DNA of 64,000 bases from Tachypleus tridentatus (lineage: Eukaryota; Arthropoda; Merostomata; Xiphosura; Limulidae). A program made the position numbers and the translations under genes. The stretch covers positions 143,212,127 to 143,276,126 of the forward strand of contig NC_134833.1 in NCBI RefSeq assembly GCF_004210375.1, given 5' to 3'. Below the pieces are notes generated by a model. It was not told the DNA's origin. It did not search any database and was given only the letters and a program-made list of their open reading frames with translations. Positions 1 to 14,000 of the stretch are shown here, piece after piece; the first letter of the stretch is position 1; each line of letters starts with the position of its first letter.

Positions 1-30
1 TCATGTGTTTGTATATAAGATGACAGGATA

Positions 31-1250
31 TTGACAACTACCATTTACCTGTCTGGTGTTCCTTCAGGAAAATTCAACTACAAGAAAGCAGATTGGACTA
101 AATATCAAAAAGTCGTAGACGTAATTCTTCTGATAGAAATAATAAATAATGTCATGGATGCACATGAAATGGATTCCTGTTGTTATACAATCACTGAATG
201 TCTGAAAAACACAGCAAACCATACTGTACCCAAACTTAAACAACCAGTAACAACACAAATATGGCAACCTCATGCAGAAATAATATAAATTATAAAAGAC
301 AGAAGAAATCTAGAAAGGCATGGGGTGGCACAGTGGTCTAAGGTTCAGCATGGTAGAAGTAGAAATACCCTTGGGATTATTTACTTGCTATCAACTTCCT
401 GGAAAATAGAAGTTGCAAAGTCAAGGCAGGCATGCCCAAGGAGGTGTAGTTAGCTCTATTCTATCCATCATCTATGTGAGCAGTATGCCCTTAAAAGACC
501 CAAACTTTGGGTATGCATCACAATTTGCATATGATGTTGCAGTCTGGAAGAGTGCCCCCACCCCATCCATAGCAGCAACAAATCTACAACAATTATAAAT
601 AATACAGAAGAATACTGCCAGAAATTTCTCATAAAAATAAAAATATTTGTCCCAAAATATGAATTATTAACATTCACAAGAGAAACAAAACATAAAAATA
701 ATCACAAAATTATATATCAATGAAACACTTCTCCAGACCACAACCATTCCAAAATGTTTAGGTGTAACCTTCGACATGAAGTTGATATGGGTGAAAAATG
801 TAAGTAATATATTGACAAAAATTTGGAAATGCACAAATTATGCAGGAAGTCTAACAATTAAAAATCAAAGAACCTCACTAGGCAATATAATAAAAATATA
901 CAAAACGTACGAATCATCATCAAATAGGCATGGGTAAACATAGTATTCAAATATGTAAATAAATTACAGTTAATCCAAAATCAGTAATAACTGCAGAATA
1001 CAAAGTTCCTCATGACACACTGTCAAAATTGTTACACAAGTATGTAAATATAAAGAATAAACTTCATAATTCTCTAAATTACTTTGAGAAAAACTTGGAA
1101 AAACAACCTACTGTGCAAATTTGATCTTTACTACATACATGATGAAAATAGACCTAAGTCTCCTGTTAATATATATTTTAGAAACAGACATCTAATAAGG
1201 CCACCTATTACTGGACTATAAAACCTCCACAAGTTTTGGACTAATATGAT
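31..1250 (+). mobile_element. Decayed Jockey-like non-LTR retrotransposon fragment
   Basis: Broken frames in the order of a LINE ORF2. First comes an endonuclease end (KFNYKKADWTKYQK at 73-114). Then comes a reverse transcriptase core around 430-600 with QGGVVSSILSIIYVSS and YASQFAYDVAVW, where intact elements have QG.VLSPLLF..Y and YADD. Last comes LGVTFDMKLIWVKNVSN around 760-810. Stops and frameshifts separate all parts. It is probably in an intron of the TPR-CHAT gene. Confidence 0.7.
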
Positions 1251-1915
1251 AACATTAAAAAGGGTTTTATATATAAAATGTTCTTGTGTTAGTTGAAAAC
1301 TATGGAAATGTGTTGTCTGTATATATCAAACCATTCATTAAGTGTAAGATTTTACAATACTGAACATTAGTAACATTACACACAATATAATAAGACTAAT
1401 GCAGATGCCTACATGGACATTTGTTCTAAAATGGGATGGGAGTAAATGCAGTTTACTCCATCCTTCATGTTGTATCATCAAAAACATTTTCCTATAAGCA
1501 AAACCACAATTCAGACAGGAGGAAGAGGTCCCAGTGAAGCCAACCCTCTCTGGTTGACAAAGACCAAAAATCGCAATAATGAGAACAAGAAGAAATTATT
1601 TTGTATTGTGTAGTATGAATTGAAACTGGTGTGGCTTTATTATAGTTAATTATAATAATTTATATATCAATATATTGGCATACAGTGATACAGCACATAA
1701 TGGCATTCTTTTAACATGTTGTATTGTTGCTTGTGTTTCATGTAGAGTTAGTAATGTGAAATTTGGTGTTTAGATATTTATCAGAAACATTTTCATAGAC
1801 AAAATGATGATTAAGTAATGGTAATGGAAAACAAAGAATATTTTATAGACATGACAACAATTTTTAAGTTATAAACTTTTGGACCTACTCCAGATTTTTG
1901 ACTTTATTTTTTTAG

Positions 1916-2022
1916 ACAAAGATTCTTTTGCACAAGTACTAGCCAGCTTTTCAGAAAAAAATGTCCCAGCAGCTGCTCAACTAACTGATATACTTTTGGA
2001 GAAGGAAAATGATGAAATCATG
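1916..2022 (+). CDS. TPR-CHAT gene, first exon in window
   Basis: A TTTTTTTAG acceptor precedes it and ATG|GTGAGA ends it. Two bases complete an upstream codon, then 35 codons (KDSFAQVLASF...). It ends in phase 0. It is helical, with no recognisable motif on its own. Confidence 0.75.
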
Positions 2023-5000
2023 GTGAGAATAGTTTGTAACAAATAGTAAGTGTACAAAACCTATTTGTCTGCAATAAAATAGATAATGATTTTTCTCTCA
2101 GTGTGTAGGTATTTATGTATTAGATAAACTGAAACACAGAGGAGGTTAGAAAATAATTTATTCTAAATTTAATTAATTATTCACAGGCACTCATTTATAT
2201 CTGACAATAAATTTGTAGTTACTGTAAGCACCCTTCGATTAATACGTTTCCCCATAAAAGTGGTTGTTTTTTTACCTGTTTTATGGGTATTTTTATATGA
2301 TGAAACTATTTTGTCTTTGGTAACTCACTTCATGTTTTAAAGTAATTTTGGAAGTGATGTATTATTAAGTATCATCAGAGAAACTTTACTGAAGATATGA
2401 GGTACCACATTCAAGAGTTTGCTCCACAGCAACAAAAATATTTGACAAATGTAACAAATAAGAGAAATGTATAACCTTTTTTTTCCTGTGTGCCAATAGC
2501 GTCTATACCTCATGCATAACCGTCAGATACTAGCTATGAATTTTGAAAGTGTTGAGGTAGCTCGAGAGATTGCAGAGAAAGAGTACAATATAGCGAAGAA
2601 TATGTATAACTCACCTAAGAAACAAGAAGGTGTTTATATTCCATTATTTGAAGCATGTATGGGAGCTTGGTCAGTCTGTCGATGGGATGAAGATTTCAAA
2701 CAGGCAGAGGTAACATAACTTCTATAATTTTACATTTTTCATAAGGGTACTTGAATTAGGTTTTTGATTGAATTTAGTGAACATGAGATATAAGTGGACC
2801 TAGAGAATGTAGTTATTTATCATTGTCTATTTTTGATATATAGCATAATAGTATTCTCAAGTAGATCATGAATTTTTCAACCACATATGATTATGAAATT
2901 ATAATTTTTATGGTCAGGTAGAAAGCCACATGTAATGGAGTATGTTTTACTTAAATATTCAAACATATAATTTTTGTTTACTTTCTCAGGCATATTTGAT
3001 GGAAGGTAAAGCAGTTGCAGAAACTGATGGTAACAGGGACCATCAGCAGTTGGCTCAGATGTTTTATCTTGGTTGGAAACGATTACAGGGTTCGCAAGAC
3101 ATAGAATTGAATAATATAAGTATTTTGGCTGACCAGACCTATGATCATAAAGATGTTTACTCTACAAAACATCAGCTTATGGGAAATTTTTATGCGTAAG
3201 TTATAATTTTTCTTTGATAACTTTTTCTTTTCAGCTACTCAAGTTTGAGAATCTCTCCTAAATCTTTATCATGCTTCCAATTAATGGGAACCAGTAGCAA
3301 CGTCAGTATGTAAATGTACAGAAAGGTCAGTTCAGAGTTTTGTATCATAACTCACCTAGTTATTTTTTTCAACTTTTTCATGAAATTTCAAGAAATACTT
3401 GTGTATGTGAGCAATATTGGATATTATTGCTACAAATCATGAGCAAATTGCTAATATATACTAGATGTATTTCTTTGTTGTTTTTTACAAGATGTTTTTA
3501 AATACTATTCATTGTGAGCTTTTGTTTTGAATCAGGAGGTAAATGTCCAAAACTTCATTAATCATAGAATTATTGATGGCAGATTGTATAACTAGGCCTC
3601 AAAGGGTTCAGAAGCAAAGTTTATGTCACTACCCTCATTAAATCTTTTTTTCAACATCTCACTAATTTGCTTTTTCCATAATTCCAGTATTCAAATCTTT
3701 AGATACCAATTTTCAGGGGCTGGGGGCAATTACCACATCTGTTGCTACTCTGTTGCTGAAGAGATTGGTTCAGGAAACAGGGTTTTTAAGGACAGTGCTT
3801 AAAACTTTTTATGCAACCAAGTGCTTGTGTGTCCATTACTTTATTGGTGCAGAGACCTTAATAACTGGCATTACAGAAAATGAATAAACAAGGGTTTTAT
3901 TGGTATGGCAATTAAACCGTAATGGTTTTTGAAGTGTTATGAAGTATGAATGGTTTAAAGCAGTTTTTTTGTAAATCTTTTACACTTAGTGTGATGCAAT
4001 ATGTGGTAACTTTAGGATTAGAAAAGAGGCTTTTCAAAACTAATTAGCTTAAGTTCTTTTTGGAATAATTAACTATTAGGTTGAGAATAATTCGTGAGCG
4101 TTTTTAAATAATTTCATTCAAGCATTACATGCAAGACTATACAATACTTCAATGCATGAACACATTACACCCAAAACATTTATTATGATACTTTATTTCA
4201 TTAATACCTAGGTATATAGTATGCATTGTTTTAAACGAAATTGCAAGAAATTAAATGCGAAAAGCAGATGGTGTCGAAAATGCTCGATTTTGTCCACTTG
4301 ACATTCCATTTAATGAGCTGAAAATGAAAGCAAAAATTAAAGACATATGAAAATCAAATACACCATCTATTAGAGCAAAAAATTATCTACCAAATGACAT
4401 GAAATATTTTGCGAAAGCGTTTCATTTATGAATATATTTTTTAACTTGAAAAAACGCTCACAAATTATTCCTCAACCCAATAGTATAGAGATATATGTTT
4501 TTTACTACTATTTTAAACCTTGACATTATCAGTAACATATTTTATCTTTATTAAACTACAAAAATGGTATACTTAACAATAACTTATGAGTAAAATATGA
4601 TTATAAAGGACTGGGATTTGAATCCAAGTCTTCAGGAGAATAGGACTAGTGTTTTATCACTGAATTATCCAAGAGAACAATTTGTAAAGCTTCTTACATG
4701 TATGATCACCATGCTATGTTATAATAGGTACTCAGACCAATTCACAAGAAGTTTAATGCATACTTGCTGTTATTTCTAAATTTGTTAAGAAATGGTGAAA
4801 AGTGATATTTAACATTAACTTTGAAGGGACTAGAACTTGGACTCAGGTTGATAGAACCAGTGCTCTTCCACTGAGCTAGTCATCTCTACCAGTATTCACT
4901 TATAAAACTTCTCACTGTGAGTGTGATCCATGGAATTTTAGAATAAACATGACTGTGAATAAACTTCTTTTAATTTGATCTGTATACCTATCATAAATAG

Positions 5001-8000
5001 TTGTTTATTAGACTAGTTTAAACCATCAAAGCAAACCATAATATAAAAGTTAGCCTTTTGTGTGTTATACCAGTGATATTTATGATGTTTTTTTTTTATT
5101 GTTTAATTAATATATTTCTAGCATTTAGTAAGGCGTTTTAATTATAATTCAAATGTTTGTAGCTCTTACTGTGAACTGGGACTTAGTAAAGAGCATTTCC
5201 AGCAAATTGATAGCATTGATGAATCACTGAAGAAAAGTGGTTTCATTAACAAGATTTATAACTTGGAAGGCAGAAGTTATGATGTTCAGAATCACTGCAT
5301 TGAATTTTTAACACAGGCTTTTGAAAAAGGTAAGAGAACAATTTCTTAACAGAGGTTGAATAAAAATAGTTATCAAAACTTTAGTAATGAAAGAAGGTAA
5401 AGCCTCTTAAAGTGTTATTTTTGAGAATTAGATTATTTTCATCCAGTGTAATAAAATCAAATGGTTATGAAACTATGAATTATATAATCAGTAATCTTAA
5501 CTGCTAGGTCAGTTCATTGCTTTATAATATCTCGAAATGAAATAGAAATCTTAAAAGATGCTGAATAAGGTATTTTGTTGTAAATTGGGAAACTTCATTT
5601 GAAACAAACACTAAATATTTATGGAATTTAAGCAGAGGACAAGAAATTTGTGTGAATGTTAAACAAGTTCAGATAGGTTTAAGGTGTTTGGAAGAATTAT
5701 TTATGTTAGTTGTGGGTAACAAATGGATAACTACAGTTTTGTTGTTGAGAGAAAATTCACCTAATAAAAATTTTGGTAATCATGAACTATGGTATTAGTA
5801 TTTCTGACCCTTTCTTTTAACAATATGGCCTTGTGTAAGTCTTAAAATTAGGAGTTAATGAGAAGACATGGTTAGCAGTTAATAACTTGCAAACAAACAT
5901 AAAGAATTAGAGAGGATTTGGTTCATGTGCTGATCACAATTACTGGATGAACAATCAAATATCAGCTCTTGCTGTTTCTGGAAAATAGGTTGTGTGCAGA
6001 GGTTTAATTATTATAGATCCTAGTTATAAACTTTGAAACCTAGATCCAGACTTGAATGACTTTAAGACAAAGTGTTTTCTGCATGTGGCTGTGATTAGTA
6101 TAAGAAATCTATTACAGGTTTGGTTTGTTTTGAATTTTGTGGAAAGCTACAGAGAATATCTGTGGTAGTTGTCCCTAAGTTATATGTGTTAGAAGGTGAT
6201 TAGTTAACACCACACAGAACCATCTCTTGAGTTACTCTTTTACCAATGAATATTGGGATTGACCATTAAATTATAAGTCCCCCACAGCAAAAGAACAAGT
6301 GTGTTCAGGAATGGGAATTCAAACTTGTGTCACATAGATTGTGAATGGAGTATCTTAACCACTGTTTGTTAAAGAGGTGGTGTTAATTAAGGGCTACTTA
6401 ATAGCTGTGTTGGGATAATTTATGAATGGAAAAGTTTGCAATTTGAAATTTTGAGTTTGTTGATTGGCCAGTAGATTATCTGTGATACTCTTATCCTGTA
6501 TTATTGAGCAGAACCTCTGTTACTATTTTTTTCCAGATTTTATATACTTTGTACAATAATTGGTTCAAGTTGGAAAAAAAAACACACGAAAATTTGAAAA
6601 TATATTTACACTGAGTTCACAAACCATGCCCAGAAATATAGTACCACTTTGTTAGGAGTTATTTTTAGTGTGATGAACATGAAACTGTGTTCTGTGTGCT
6701 AAAAATAGCATAAATAAATGCTTTTATGAAATATAAGTTCAAGGATACTTAAGTAAAATGTTTTTGAGAAATTTATGGGCCTTTGGAACTTGGGAACCAT
6801 GCACTTAGAAACTGTATGTTAAATGACTAGCACCACTTTTATAGTAATGGTAACAAATTCTGTTGTGTTTCTTACATTTTTTCATATTGACCTTTGTGGA
6901 GGATATCTTGGATTTGATCTGCCTGTTTGGAGGATATGGAGCACAATATTCCATTTGATATACATTGTCATGCCAAGGATGTTGCTTCTTGTAGATTCAT
7001 AGTGTAATTTCAAGTGTAGTATTGCCATTGTACTCACCAAAAATGCCAACAGTATGTTGAAGAGGTGGTTGTTGAATGCCCCTAGTGTGTATTATAATAG
7101 ACTCATCATTGTTAGATCCTTCTTGAAACATTTTGGTAATTTATTCTTTGAAAATATTATTATACATTGAATCATAACAGCATCCATATGCCAGTCGTAA
7201 AGCCCAACTTTGGGAAGATGTTTCTTTGCCAGTGATTGAATCAACTTCTTCTGGTAAAATGATTTCAGTTGATGGGGAACTTTATTGAATAAAATTAGTC
7301 TTTTCCTTATCAGTAAGATTCTTTGCAATGATCATTGCATAATGTATGGCAACAAGAGCTTTGCAAAACATATTTGGGCTGTTGAAAACAATTACATGTG
7401 AAACATTTGGAATTTTCTTCCTCAGGTTCTATAGATACATTAAGTGCATCTTTTGATAAGTGTGATGATTGTGATTTCTTATGTCTCAAGTGAGAAGTTT
7501 TCATTTCACCAACAAAAATTACAATTCCAGTTAAATTGCCAGTTATCGTTTCAGCACCTTCAAAATTCAAAATCATTTTTGTAACCTGTAACGTTTACTG
7601 ACTTTGGAAAAGATGTTACTAGTTACTTCTTTTATTTCTGAGAAATTTTTTTTTTTATACACATTAGTGAGGCTTTGACAGTCTGTAAAATAGCAGTCCA
7701 ATCTTGTTTGGAGTCACCAGCAGAAATTTGATCTTAGTAGCTTATGCTAAAATCATCCAGTTCCTTTCATTCATTCTCCAAACACTCTGGGTTTTCATCA
7801 TTATAAACCATTCATGTATAAAATATTGTGCATCTTTTATGATAATGCTCAGAGTCTTTTTTTTTTTTTTTTCATAGCAGTAAATTTGTTCCAATTTCAT
7901 CTTGTAATCCATCACAATGTATGCTCCCATACAAGGTAAATATTGCAATAAATTAGCAACCTGAAGTTGCTGGTTCTGAACATATAATTAATCTTTGTTA

Positions 8001-11000
8001 AACACATTAAATTTGTTTTGGAAGTTGGAAAGAATGTGTGATTGTCTGCATGAGTGTATCATTGGATGTGTTCAATAACTCAAAAATGTAATGAATATAT
8101 ATCACATCTTGTTGGTATGGCAATGGATGACATGTTAAGTACGTGATATCTGGTTGGTATGGCAGTGGATGACATGTCAAGTACGTGACATCTGGTTGGT
8201 ATGGCAGTGGATGACATGTCAAGTACGTGACATCTGGTTGGTATGGCAGTGGATGACATGTCAAGTACGTGATACACATATGTCTGGAGATGTATTCAGT
8301 ACAAATTATCTTCAAGCATCTAACACAGCCCTCTACATTCCGACACTCAGTTACATAACCCCTTTCAAACATGTGGTCAGCTTCCAGTCAGTTACCTCTT
8401 CCTTTCTTTGTGAACCTGACAATGACCAAAGAAGATCGAAATGTTGTTCGCTCCTGTACATAAAAAATATTCTCAACCCAAACGAGCCATTTTAACATAT
8501 ATAAATTATCAGAATACTGTCCTTTGAGATTGGCTTCTGCAATAGTCAACATGTACATGCAATTGTTTCTCCTCTGGGGATTTTCAGTCCTGGAGAGTAT
8601 CCAATTTAAGAACCTCGAGTTATCATGAATGAGACTTCCAGAAGCATAATCCACCCACCTTTTTCACTTTTGCATCCAAATCTGTCTGAGTTGCATTTTT
8701 CAATAACGGTTTCTTCCTTGTCATTATCATCTACATACATATTAGCAATATGTTTCCTCTTTCCTCCTGTTATATGTGATACTTTGGGTTTAACCTTTTG
8801 AACTATATGAGGTTGGCTGCCAAACTTGTGGGACATCTTCACTAATAGAATATCCACAGTGGCTAAATGAATTATATTTACCACAACATGAGCTTTTACA
8901 CTTACATGCCATTTTGGCATATCCGTGACCCATTTTCAATTCTTTCCAACCATGTTTGTCTACAACAAATCTAATGCAGTTCTGAGCACTCCAGATTAAA
9001 TGTACAGAAAACTTTAGCCAATGGAAAAAAAATTGCATTCATGACCTGTTAAAAATTTTCTTGCCTAGTTAGTGAATTGTGTGTTAATAGGTTTGTTTTG
9101 TTATTTGTGTTGTATAAATTACTGAGTAAAGCAACTATGATTTATTGTATATATTTAAAAAACAGCTGTGATTTTAATATGCTAGATCAGAAGGAGTCTG
9201 AGGAGCAAAATGGTTTTTTCTCACTGTTATATTCATGTTTGGTGTGATAATAATAAACAGATAATAATTACTTAATTCTTGCAGGAAATATTTGGGACCT
9301 GACAAAAGTATCTTCTGAATTAGGCATGGCTTATTGGAACTTTATTGCTCTTGGAGAACTGAGTTATGTACACCAAGCTCTCATTTTTCTCATTGTACAA
9401 CATAGTTTGGCTAAGAAATTGAAATGGAAGACATATCAGAGGCTTGCACTAATAAACATTGGCCATATTTTTAATGGTAATGTAGAGTTATGCATTAATG
9501 TTTTTGTTGATATGTTTATGTTAGATTATCATCATAGTATATTATTGTTTTAACTACTGAAATTGTTTATACACACAGCATGTTCTTAGGTATGAAAAAA
9601 TTAAAAGGATTTGAAAAGCTGAAACATACACTTGAATAAATCTGTCTAAAACTTGCAAAACAAATGGAAGGATTTACATACCTACTTACTTACTCTGCTA
9701 TGATCTGTACTTGAAACCAAAGATTGAAGTGGCAGCTTGTAAACTTATGATACACTCACTAACACCAAATGCAGAAACTAATAAATTAACCAACCTAAAA
9801 GTGATCAGAAACTCAGTGTTTAAGAAAAAAAGTAATTTTATTTAGTATTATTTTTATTTTGTGTGTGTATTTATGTGTATATATATACAAAGCTAAATCA
9901 GAAAATAAGATACTTGTGATCTTGAGGAGCAAAATGCTGTTTTTGGCACTATTGCATTCATGTTTCTTTGTCTGTCTGTTATCTAACCACTCCTAGGTTG
10001 CTGGGCCAACCTCAACTAAACTTTTTGAGATGATAGTTTGGAATAAGTAGCATGTTAGTGGTGGTTCACAACCCATCCTCTCCCTCATTATTCCTGTTGT
10101 TGAGTATTTATTATTTGTGATATAAGTTAACTTTAATTACAATCACAAATGGCACAATGTCCCTACACCATAAAACATTTTTTAAATTTCATATAACACA
10201 ACATACTCACAGTGTTGGGGGAGAGCAAACAAATGTCTTGTTTATCTCAGAGAGTGTACTAGTATCCACGTGGAGAATTGCAGTGAAGAAAAGTGGTTGC
10301 CACTATTACAGTAATACATAAAAAACATCCACCATAAGGCTGATATGAAGCAGTATTTCTTGAGTTATACCCAATTCTTACTTTGACTTGTGCCTTACAA
10401 TTTTGCCCCATAAGACACTTTTACAGCTAATGACCATCAATTAATTAATAATGTTAAATTGTGTGGAAGGACGTTAGATGATGTTGAAAACAGGTAAGAG
10501 AAAACATTTCTTCTGCCGCTACTTTTCAGCTACCTCTTCCTACAAAATGACATCGATCATCACATAGTGTATGCCATGTTTTTATGTATATACAAATTAA
10601 GTTCTTAAATCTCATACAAAGCTTTACCTTTTGCTGAGTTAATGAATACTGTAATAATATGTTATAAATAAATTGTGTGAAATTAGGAATTTTGTGTTAT
10701 TTATCATAGCATTCACCTCCATATTTTTTTACATTAATAACCCAGACAAAGGACAAGTACCTCATATAGTTTTGAATAATAGGAGTTTTTATATTATTAA
10801 TGTAATATCTTTTTTTTTATTTAAACCATAAGGTATTTAATTTTATTACATTAGCTCTTGGTCTTCTTAATGAGGCTGAATGTATCCTAACGGAAGCTCT
10901 CTCAGCATGCAGACAAGTTGGAGATAAAACAACAGAGAGCATGGTTATCGGAGCACTTGGAACTACTTACAGAAAGTTGGGTGTGTACTTATCTTTAGTA

Positions 11001-14000
11001 AATATTTAATAGAGTGCTTATCACTGTAATGTGTCTTCCTTTTTTTGATTTTGATTTTATTTATGACAAAGTTTTATTTTTTATTATCACAGTGATATAG
11101 GAATATACAATTCTAGGGAAACATTAATTTGTACAAATGGTGCTCTTGAACTGTGTAATGTGTAAGTTTTAGAAGTCTACTCTGTCATGTCATAGTCTTT
11201 AAAATAATTAAAAGTGGAAAAAAAAATCAATTCATATTTTCTGCCCGTCTCTCTGTCTCTTTTTTTTTTTTCCTTAACCATTATTTAAGAAAATTAAGAT
11301 ATTCCTATAAATCAGAGTTGGTAATATTGGAGGTAAAATTATTACTTATAAATCTGTCTGGTTGAAATTTTCAAAATGATAATGGTTTGGAATTTTACGT
11401 ACCCTTATGTCTCAGGATTATTAGTAATATAAGAAAGCACATTAGTGTGATGTTATTATGATAACATTTTGAGCCATTTAAAAATTGTTAAACCAGATAA
11501 TAATCACAGCTTGTTAGTTAAGACCAGGTTTTGCTACAGTTTGGTATTGTGTTTTGTCTGATTCGATACATCCTTTAGGTCTGTATGACAAAGCAATATG
11601 TCATCACACTCAACGTCTTCAGCATTGCCAGAAGGTAAACTATCTTCGAGGTATATCAACTTCTTTTTGTGAGTTAGCACTGGACTTTTGGACTGTAAGT
11701 GTAAGTAACCTTTGTATAATGTTCTCTTCTTAACTTCATCACGGTGTTGTAACATCTTAGACCTTGTTATCCTTTGTTTTGTAAGATGTAATAAAGTTGT
11801 ACAGGTCAGTTTGTATCACACAAAGACAACAGTGGTGCCTTTAATCATAAGTTTTTGGATTTATTTTAAACATTATCTTGTGAAGCTCCAGAAAAAGAGT
11901 GCTACTTTTGTTTTTCTCCAGGACTTAGAACAAATGGAGGACAAACTAAAACAGGCCATAATATATCAAGAATTGATGAGGTCAAAACTAGGTCAAGAGG
12001 ATGTGTCTCGTGTAGCAAATTTTGACTTCAACCAGAGAGGATCTTACAATTTTATGCAGGTGAAGACAGGTCATCACAAAGCATTTAATTATAGTTTAGT
12101 TTGTTGTTAATAACATCCACGAAATAAGAAATATTAACTTTTTGTTTTGTTTTGACATTCTAATGTGTAGATATCTACTGAAACAAGCAGTTTGAAACGT
12201 ATACATTTGCAAAAACGTGTATATTAAAATGAAGTAGAATTTAATCTGATTATATTAACTAAATATTTATTAAAAATTTTTCAAAGGTATAAAAACCTTA
12301 CAATAAAGGTAAACACAAATGCTGTCATATTTCTTTTGGCATTAAAGATAAACATGAATCCTGTCACATATTTTTTTGGCATATACATACAACACATGTA
12401 AATATATAGGATGGTGCAAAACTCATGCTCCATGGGGATTTTGAAATAACAATAAAAAAAGTAGGTACTGTTTTGTTTATTGATGTGAATATTCATATTG
12501 CTGGCCATTAACTTTGAATCAGTAAGTTCTTCAGAGTTAATGGTCAGCAGTTCAAACATTTAATAAAAATAAACAAGTAAGTATGTTTGTTTTGTTGTTA
12601 TTCACCTTCCTTATGGGACAATATTTGCACCGTCATGTCTGTGTATGTAAACCAAAACTGTTTAATATGAAATTCTAACCTGAAAACAAGAGGGAAGTCT
12701 CAATAGCCACAGCTGTAATTAGATCTAAAATCAGTCAAGAGCTAAATGTTTGTACTTGAAAAATAAACTTGGAGCCATTCTATGACCTTCTATACCTTGG
12801 CTAAAAAAGAAAAAATATTTTTTGCCTGTGCTTTCATTAACTCATAAAGAAAAAAAATATTTCTCTTTCTCTCTGTATATGTATCCCAGTTTTGCATCAA
12901 CCTTATAATAAATATCTCAATCTTGATTTATATATATAAAATTCTAACCGAAAAAATATAAACATTTGTATGTTACTTTTCCTTTCATTAACTCAGATTT
13001 TTTTTTCAGATAAAAGATCCTTAGGATATTGTGCTTTTATTCAAAAAATATATTTTATTAAAAAGTTAAAACGAGGTTTTAATCTATTTTGTCATAGAAA
13101 AATTGTTGAAATTTTTTACTTTTATCCATTCTTAAGTTTGATTAACTCCCCCCCCCTCATTGTTAAAGCTATTAGACGTTATTCTGGCATACATTATTTA
13201 AATCTCTTATGATCTCTTAGCTCTTACACCACACTAACAGTTTTTAATTCCTACAAAGTCTGTTCTAGTTAAACATGGAAAAATCAAAAGTGCATTAGCA
13301 GTTTCAGAACTAGCAAGAGGAAGGGCTCTTGCCAATCTCATCATGAGAAATGTAAAAGAGTCTGAGAGTGGAACTCAATCCTGGCTATACAATGACAGCA
13401 AAATTTACAGGTAAAACAAAAACAAAATAAATAAGAATATACTAATAAAATTATTTTTTGAGATGTTATTGGAACATCATTGCAATCTTCAATGTGATGA
13501 CTGTTTACACAAAAATTTAGTTAATTAGTCTTGTTGGTTGTTGATGTATTCAATGTATTTTTGATATAACAGTTTGATAAACACTATAAAGAAATGACTT
13601 TAAATTTGTTACCTGAAATTTATAATGATTACTTCAAGTATAGATTAATACAGATTAATTATGTTCAGCTTTCCTAATATCCATCACTTTCATTATGCTA
13701 ATATTTAACCAGTTGCAAAATTTTAAGTATGAAAATAAATATGGATCACCTATAACATTGAAAAAAATTACATCTGAAATTTTCCTAATCAGCGAAATGA
13801 ATACTTGAGAAGGTTGGTAGTGTATGTGTATTTATGAAAAACGTAACTCATTTATTAAACCCTACTAAAATGACAAAATTTAAACACACCAACTGGTTTT
13901 AAAGCTATTTGAAAGCCAATTTATTTTAGATAATTTAGGGTGAAATAAATGTGTTAATCATTTCCATTTCTTTAGAAAAAATTTGGAAATACTATTAATG

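Larger units (their letters stand above)
3196..5162 (+). other. Intron of the TPR-CHAT gene
   Basis: AT-rich, with no exon signal. The only structured parts are two minus-strand tRNA-like sequences near 4600-4900, annotated separately. Confidence 0.5.
5330..9284 (+). other. 4-kb intron of the TPR-CHAT gene
   Basis: Holds a decayed SINE-A, two minus-strand coding relics and a 42-bp tandem repeat, each listed separately. No additional exon of the host gene is seen; the phases of the flanking exons already agree. Confidence 0.6.

Noticed and set aside
8007-8495. Open frames of 65-121 residues on both strands
   Set aside because: Produced by the 42-bp tandem repeat, whose length is a multiple of three.
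12970-13212. Eighty-residue hydrophobic open frame
   Set aside because: Extreme AT bias and a homopolymer-rich sequence in an intron; no homology signal.
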